64,000 nucleotides of DNA from the NCBI GenBank assembly GCA_008638375.1, contig CM018038.1, positions 15,832,515 to 15,896,514 of the forward strand. Direction: 5' to 3'. The stretch comes from Nyssa sinensis (taxonomy: Eukaryota > Streptophyta > Magnoliopsida > Cornales > Nyssaceae). Of the stretch, positions 58,528 to 64,000 are shown in pieces. Numbering within the stretch: position 1 is the first letter of the stretch; each line of letters opens with the position of its first letter. The notes beneath the pieces were generated by a model that worked only from the letters and a program-made list of their open reading frames with translations, searched no databases and was not told the DNA's origin. A program made the translations under genes and the position numbers.

Positions 58528-61500
58528 ATGGTGAAAGCTGTGGTTGGAGAGGAAACCCGACTTAAATTGGCCGAAGATCGCCTCAGCCAATCCGGAGTCC
58601 CTTCTCAGGTTTCTCTCTACATATATATATATGTGTGTGTCTGTGTGTGTATCTACATATGTGTGTACATATATACTATCAATAGCTGAGGATTTTGAAC
58701 TGAGGGTTTTGCACTCAAACAGGTAGGTCTTGTCATAGGAAAGCTTAGTTCGATCTTAGACCGAGGGTTTGTGTTCGATTTGGTTCCGACACCACCAAAC
58801 GATGCCGGAGAGCCAGCTTGTTCGATTGTGGAGAGCGTCAGAGATGATAAGAAGAAGGGATCGAAAGCAAAATCTGTGGCCGAATCTTCATCTTTGATCA
58901 TTGACAAAGATTGGGTTGCCGAACATGCTCGTCAGGTCTAATTTGTTATATTTATAGGCACACCTGTTATAATCGACTATGTGATTTTCAGTTCAAACTC
59001 ACTAACAGTGTGTGCGCGTGCGTGAATTACTGAATCAATGGCATTCATGTGTAGACGTACGAAATTTGATTGTACTGTAAAAAAAAAATTCCTTGATTGC
59101 TTATGAGGCAGCATAGAATTTATTTGGAATTGGCATTTTGTTTGCTAATACTTAGTCTGTTTTCCAAACTTTGTTTGTTTGTTTGTTTTTTTTTTCCGGT
59201 TCTTGTGTGGATGGTCGCCCTTTTTCTCTTAATTTTAACATGGGTTCTCATTCAGTTATATACAATTTTTTTCCTAAAAATATTTGGGAGGATATATTCA
59301 TAGGACATTGAATGTTGGGAAAACGATTCAAAGAAATAGACTCACACTAAATTGAAAAAACTGATCATTGGTTGGATACGAATTACTGGTAAAGGGGTTC
59401 TATTTGCCCTACTATAACATAAGCAGGATGAATTCCGTAAAGTGACACACTGATGTGTCTTTTCATTGACATATGAAGAAAGCATGCAATAGGAAAGAGA
59501 GCTTTTCTGTTAGGGCCACCTTACCCTGCCTAAAATTTGGATCTCCATGGATTGAACATTTCAAATGGTTGTAACTATCACATTGTGAGGATCGAAGTTG
59601 TTTACTTGCATTAAATTTTCTGTTCCTCCCGATAACCTGGCAAGAAAAAAATGGATTCAGACAGTCTCTTACTGGAAGTATGGGTTCTGATTGGGTGTCG
59701 GCACTACAGTCAGGCATATGCCAACCCTCTTTTCTCTTTTTTTTTTTTTTGTTTTTCCTTCTAAAAGCTCCATCCCTACTTAAGGATTGTTTTGCTGCTT
59801 TGCTTCAATTATCTTTGACTTTCCTTTATTGGTAATGTACTATTGACTTTATACTTATCAAAACAAATTAAAAAAATGATGACGTTCTGTGGTTTTATAT
59901 TAATGGCATCTTATTTAGCATTCAATTTTACATATATATTGTGAAATGAAGTTCCTAGCTGGCATTTAACCGTGTAATGCATTGGTTAATGTGTGTTAAG
60001 GTCTCAAGAATGCTATTGGGCGGCATGAAGGTTGTTGGCATCTATATATGGGTCAACGAAAGCTCATTCAAGAATTCTACCATAATACTTTGCCAGGTCC
60101 TAGTTATTCTACTTTGCTTAAAATTTTGTATTTTTCATGTTTTTGCTTCAGGTCTGAAGGGGGAAAAAAGTAAATCATTCACTTCTTCAAATTTAAGCCA
60201 GCCCAGACTGTCCAGTTCTTATGTATTTTGAGTTCATATATTCTGTGTCCTTACACTCAACTTACAGTACCTAGAAATGAAAATTTACATGAAGATATAA
60301 CTTCTAAATCACATTATTTTCTTTTGCTCACATCTGTAAAACTTCCTTTGTAACCAGTATTATGAGAACTTAGTGTTCATGAATGATTATTTGGGCAACA
60401 TTCCTAGGTTCATTTGTGAATACTGAGCTGATTTATTTTTAATGGAATGGCTCTTGCAGACTGTAAAGGGAGTTGCAGAAGCAGCACCATTGTTGGAGAG
60501 TAATTCGGATGAGAGACTGCTTATTCACATTAGTTATAGTCCAAGGAGGTAGCTTTAGGCAGGTTCTTTAACTTTTTCATCCAAATCAATTCCTTTAATT
60601 GACATAGTAGCCATAAAATTACTTTGTGTAGATGGACATGTCGTAATTGCACACTGGCTTCAAATATTACATCAACCAGCCTACGACCTTGTGACTTCAA
60701 ATTGGGGAGGGTGTTAACTTCCCTCCAGACATTTAGGTGCACATATTACTTTCATCTGAGGTAACAATTCTACTTAAGCTATGATATATTTCCATAAAAA
60801 ACTCTGTTATTTGCCTTTTGATTTATGACAGTTTCAACTTGACGAGCTGATTTGTTTTGATTCTTGGTGGCTTTTGAATCATTGTTTTAAATCGTGGTCG
60901 CGAGATACGATGTGGTCGTGGTGTAATAATATCGAGAGTATTAGGCCATTTGTAACGGAAACTAGAAATCGTGACTTTGAATTTCTTTCAAATACTAGCA
61001 AACCTCTTAAAAATCACTAATATGTAAATTTTGACAATAATTTATTACATTTTAGTTTTTTTATTATTAGTTTTCAATTTTCAACCACCTAACAATATAG
61101 TTTTTTTATATGTAATACCTAGACAAATGTTTTACTATTTTTATATAAATTTTTTTAAATTAAACTAATAAAAAAGTATCATTTGATTTGAATAATATTG
61201 CAACAACTAATACAAATCATCACAAATGATCATAAGCATGAAAATCAATTTAATGTGATTAATTATGGAATAATTTTTTTTACAATTAAGCCCAAAAGGC
61301 TTTCTCTGTGGTTGTGATAGCTTGATTTTTTTAGTAACTCGTTTAAATTTTTTGAATTATTTTGTTACGTATGCCTTTTGTATTTAGATCTCATAAAAAT
61401 ATGAATCATAAGAATTTTGTGTAAAAAAAAAATTCAAAACAGTTGTACCGGTCTTGTAATGGTGGTATTAGCCGATACAACTATGAATTTTGGTATCACC

Positions 61501-63574
61501 AATATATCGGCCTGTATCAATATCCAAAGGTAAAAAGACTTATAAGTAACGGTCGATACGATACGATACCATACCATACATAACGGTTGTTATTTAAATC
61601 CATATTTTTTATTTAGTTTTCATATCGGTATCGGCTGATACGACTGTAAATTTTGGTATCACCAATATATCGACCTGTATTGGTATCAGATGATTAATAT
61701 GTAAGGGGTCGATACGATACATAACGACTCTTTTTTAAATCTATGTTTTTGATCTACTTTTTGTATTTGTCTTGAATAGTCATATTTAGGGATGTCAATG
61801 GAGCGGGTTTGGGACCGGACACCCTTTTCCCAATCCTGCCTCAAGAAATATGTATTACTTCCCAAGCCTAATCCCAAATATACATAATATGTCCCAAATC
61901 CCAATCCTGTGATGAGGTGGAATTCCCCGATGGGTTACAAAATAATTAAAAAAATTTAAACTTCAATAAAATTGCTTTGTTAATAAGCCACATCACCATT
62001 TAACTTTCTATCTTCAAAGCAATTTTTTAATTTTTTAGACATATATTCCTCTTTCAATCACGCGATTCACGTGACACGGTAATACATAAATTGTGATGCT
62101 TGGCTGTTGCTTTTATAGAGGAAAAGTTGTCTCACTTTTCCTAGAACTTCCAATATGGGACAACATGAGAGATGTTTGTTGCTGTCAGGATAGACATTGC
62201 TTTCATAAAGGAAAAGTTTCTAAACTTTTCCTTAAACTTTCAATATGGGTTTAATGAAAATACTATATACATAAATGGGGAGGGGCGAGTATGCAATCTT
62301 TTATATCACTCCTGCTCTATACCCAGCTCAAGTATTAATTTTTTTTTTCCCAAACCTGCCCCTACCCCATTTAATATTCCAAACCCATTCCATTAGAAAC
62401 CCACCCAATTAACATCCTTAGTCAAAACTCAGAATCATCCTTGATTTGCTTGGTTCCTGCTTGATTTTAAATGTACCCAACTTAGATTGAGGTGCACCAT
62501 ACAAATTTACATGAAAGAGAGAGAGTTCTACTATTTATACAATGTATCAATAAAACTAATTCAAATTATCTAATTAATTTAATTGATTTCTCTTGAACAA
62601 GTTTGGTTTAAAGTTAACTTTGTTGAAGTTGCTTAATGAATGGGGAATCTATTGTATATGGCAAAGTGTGTACTGCTCCTTTATGCCTTTTCTGGTGTGT
62701 GTGGAAGGAGAGGAATTGCCGAACTTCTGATGGGGAGAGAGCATAGAGGGTGGTTTTTGAATTCCTTACATTTTTGGATTGTTCAGTGTTACAATGTGTG
62801 TATATTATTACTTCTTTGGTGGACTTATGAGTAATATTGACTTATTGTAAGGTTTTGAGTGTGAGTCAGGTGTTTTATTTACTTTGTTTTAATGATGTAC
62901 ATCTTTCGTGTACATGGCTGTGCCCTCCATTGGGTATTGTTTTATAAGGTTACTTATTAAAAAAAACATTTTTAGCTTAATTATGTTGTAAACCCAACCA
63001 TTACAACCTTGAAATTTTTGAAGAGGGGTACCTATGGTTAACTTTAGCCACACTTTGCCTTTCAAAAATTAATATGATATGTTTGTAGGAGCGGGAGAGT
63101 TTTTCTACAGTAGAAACCACTGGTTCTGAATAAGACAAGGGTAGAAAATAGAAGATTTGGGAATTCATGAATAATATATTACATTAGATGGAAGCAATCT
63201 AAAGTTAGCAGCTTATTGCTTGGATTAATCCCTATAATTTGACATCTTGTGACCACATACAGATTATAATTTTACTATATTGTAACTGTATGCTAATTGT
63301 TTTTTCTTTGTTTAACTTTTAAGAAAGTATCCACTTGCAATCTAAAATTTTCTTGTTTGATTGCTATTCCAAATGTTTATTAAGCCACCACTGCTAGCAT
63401 TGGGAAGATACTTGGGGTGGTTGTGTCTCATGGCTCAAACTATCTTTTCTCAGATTGCCAATATGCCGTGAGAATGCATCAAATATCAGAAGATATGCTG
63501 ATATTCTACGTCAGGGAATTTCAAGTCATGCCAAAGAGCTTAAAGGTGCAAAGGCTTTGATTGATGGAAAACTG
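58528..63574 (+). CDS. ODR4: ODR-4 homologue, 5' part (exons 1-6; continues past window)
   Basis: Exons 58528-58608, 58723-58935, 60001-60096, 60460-60548, 60632-60760 and 63454-63574 have GT/AG borders and join in phase. The protein starts MVKAVVGEETRLKLAEDRL and continues through VGLVIGKLSS, GFVFDLVPTPPNDAGEPAC, VSRMLLGGMKVVGIYIWVNE, VKGVAEAAPLLES and WTCRNCTLASNITS to LPICRENASNIRRYADILRQ. This matches plant ODR-4-like proteins, related to the nematode ER-associated factor needed to deliver odorant receptors to cilia; the plant function is not known to me. 243 codons are visible with no stops. Intron 5 is 2.7 kb and full of repeats. The C-terminal half, with the expected membrane anchor, lies beyond the window. 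Confidence 0.85.
61440..61740. repeat. Duplicated repeat in ODR4 intron 5
   Basis: gccgatacaactatgaattttggtatcaccaatatatcggcctgtat-type sequence at about 61470-61590 recurs, diverged, at about 61630-61735. Both end in gtcgatacgatac. Class unknown; likely part of a decayed transposon. Confidence 0.65.
61789..62417. mobile_element. Non-autonomous TIR element flanked by TTA
   Basis: Begins gggatgtcaatggagcgggt and ends as the inverse of ggatgttaattgggtgggt. It is flanked by tta on both sides (61786-61788, 62418-62420). A 3-bp TTA duplication suggests PIF/Harbinger, but other groups fit. An internal repeat ending in ttcctaga/aaacttYcaatatggg occurs twice (about 62100-62160 and 62195-62250). Non-coding. 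Confidence 0.6.
62640..62968 (+). mobile_element. LINE 3' end fragment in ODR4 intron 5
   Basis: In broken frames, LCLFWCVWKERNCRTFDG followed by a hydrophobic stretch is the usual C-terminus of plant L1 ORF2. The 3' part (ggctgtgccctccattgggtat...cttattaaaaaa) resembles the tail of the LINE at 9970-10893 and ends in A. It is severely 5' truncated. Confidence 0.65.
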
Positions 63575-63721
63575 GTAAGAAGCAATTTGATATGCCACTT
63601 TTGGGAGCACTGTTTTTTTATTACCGACTACCTCTCTACATCTTGACACCTTGTATGAACTCATATCATTGTTCCTGATGTAAAATCTTCAATCCTTTAG
63701 ACTTTAGAGAAAACGTTAGTC

Positions 63722-63998
63722 TATCCCACATATTAGATTGGCGAATAGCATCTTCATTATTTAGGTACGACGTAATATCCTACTGTTCATTTTTGTTAGT
63801 TAAGAGTTATTTAATATTTGACTGCTTACATTGACAATAACATGATAACATTCTTCCGTCAAAGAAAAACCTCACATGTTGATTTACTATAGTGGATGAT
63901 TATCCTACATATTAGACTGGCGAATAGCATCTTCATTATTTAGGTACGACGTAATCTCTTACTGTTCATTTTTGTTAGTTAAGAGATTTTTAATATTT
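63722..63998. repeat. Two direct repeats of about 98 bp
   Basis: 63722-63819 recurs at 63901-63998 with few changes (tattagaYtggcgaatagc, aggtacgacgtaat, gttcatttttgttagttaag). It lies in ODR4 intron 6 at the window edge. It may be part of a longer array continuing outside. Confidence 0.75.
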
Positions 63999-64000
63999 AA

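Overview
The window is nuclear DNA of a flowering plant, most likely a eudicot. It is AT-rich, its genes have many exons with GT/AG introns, and it carries plant-specific families (GRDP/DUF1399, plant mobile domain, Tat-type Ty3/gypsy elements) among decayed transposons. I cannot name the species.

Layout: (1) 1-12.7 kb is a graveyard of gene pieces and transposons: two exons of an SDR/hydroxysteroid dehydrogenase, 33 codons of an FtsH11-like protease, a run of exons from a tomosyn/LLGL-type syntaxin-binding protein, a five-exon MAIN-like plant-mobile-domain gene with one internal stop, and a LINE 3' end. (2) 12,746-37,565 is one giant near-perfect palindrome. Arms of 12,010 and 12,516 bp face each other across a 294-bp spacer. 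Each arm holds a full-length Tat-type Ty3/gypsy retrotransposon (LTR, PBS, gag-protease, RT-RNaseH-integrase, hairpin minisatellite, spliced antisense ORF, PPT, LTR) in mirror orientation with the same 5-bp target-site duplication. One insertion was therefore copied by an inverted duplication. The left copy has since lost 502 bp of RT. (3) 37.7-57.4 kb is a tandem duplication of a GRDP1-like gene: copy 1 reads open over eight exons (719 aa), while copy 2 is a pseudogene with stops, frameshifts and a 1,085-bp solo LTR in exon 4. (4) 58.5 kb to the right edge holds the first six exons of an ODR-4-like gene, whose 2.7-kb fifth intron is filled with repeats.

The most notable signals are the palindrome itself, a potential source of long hairpin RNA against its own retrotransposon family; a UAG-CAA-UUA stop context between gag-protease and RT that matches the tobamovirus readthrough signal; and the very uneven divergence of the two arms, nearly identical outside the 502-bp deletion but clearly diverged inside it, which suggests gene conversion stopping at the deletion. 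Intact host genes appear to be only the first GRDP copy and, as far as it is visible, the ODR4 homologue. All homology calls rest on recognising protein motifs by eye; no database search was run.
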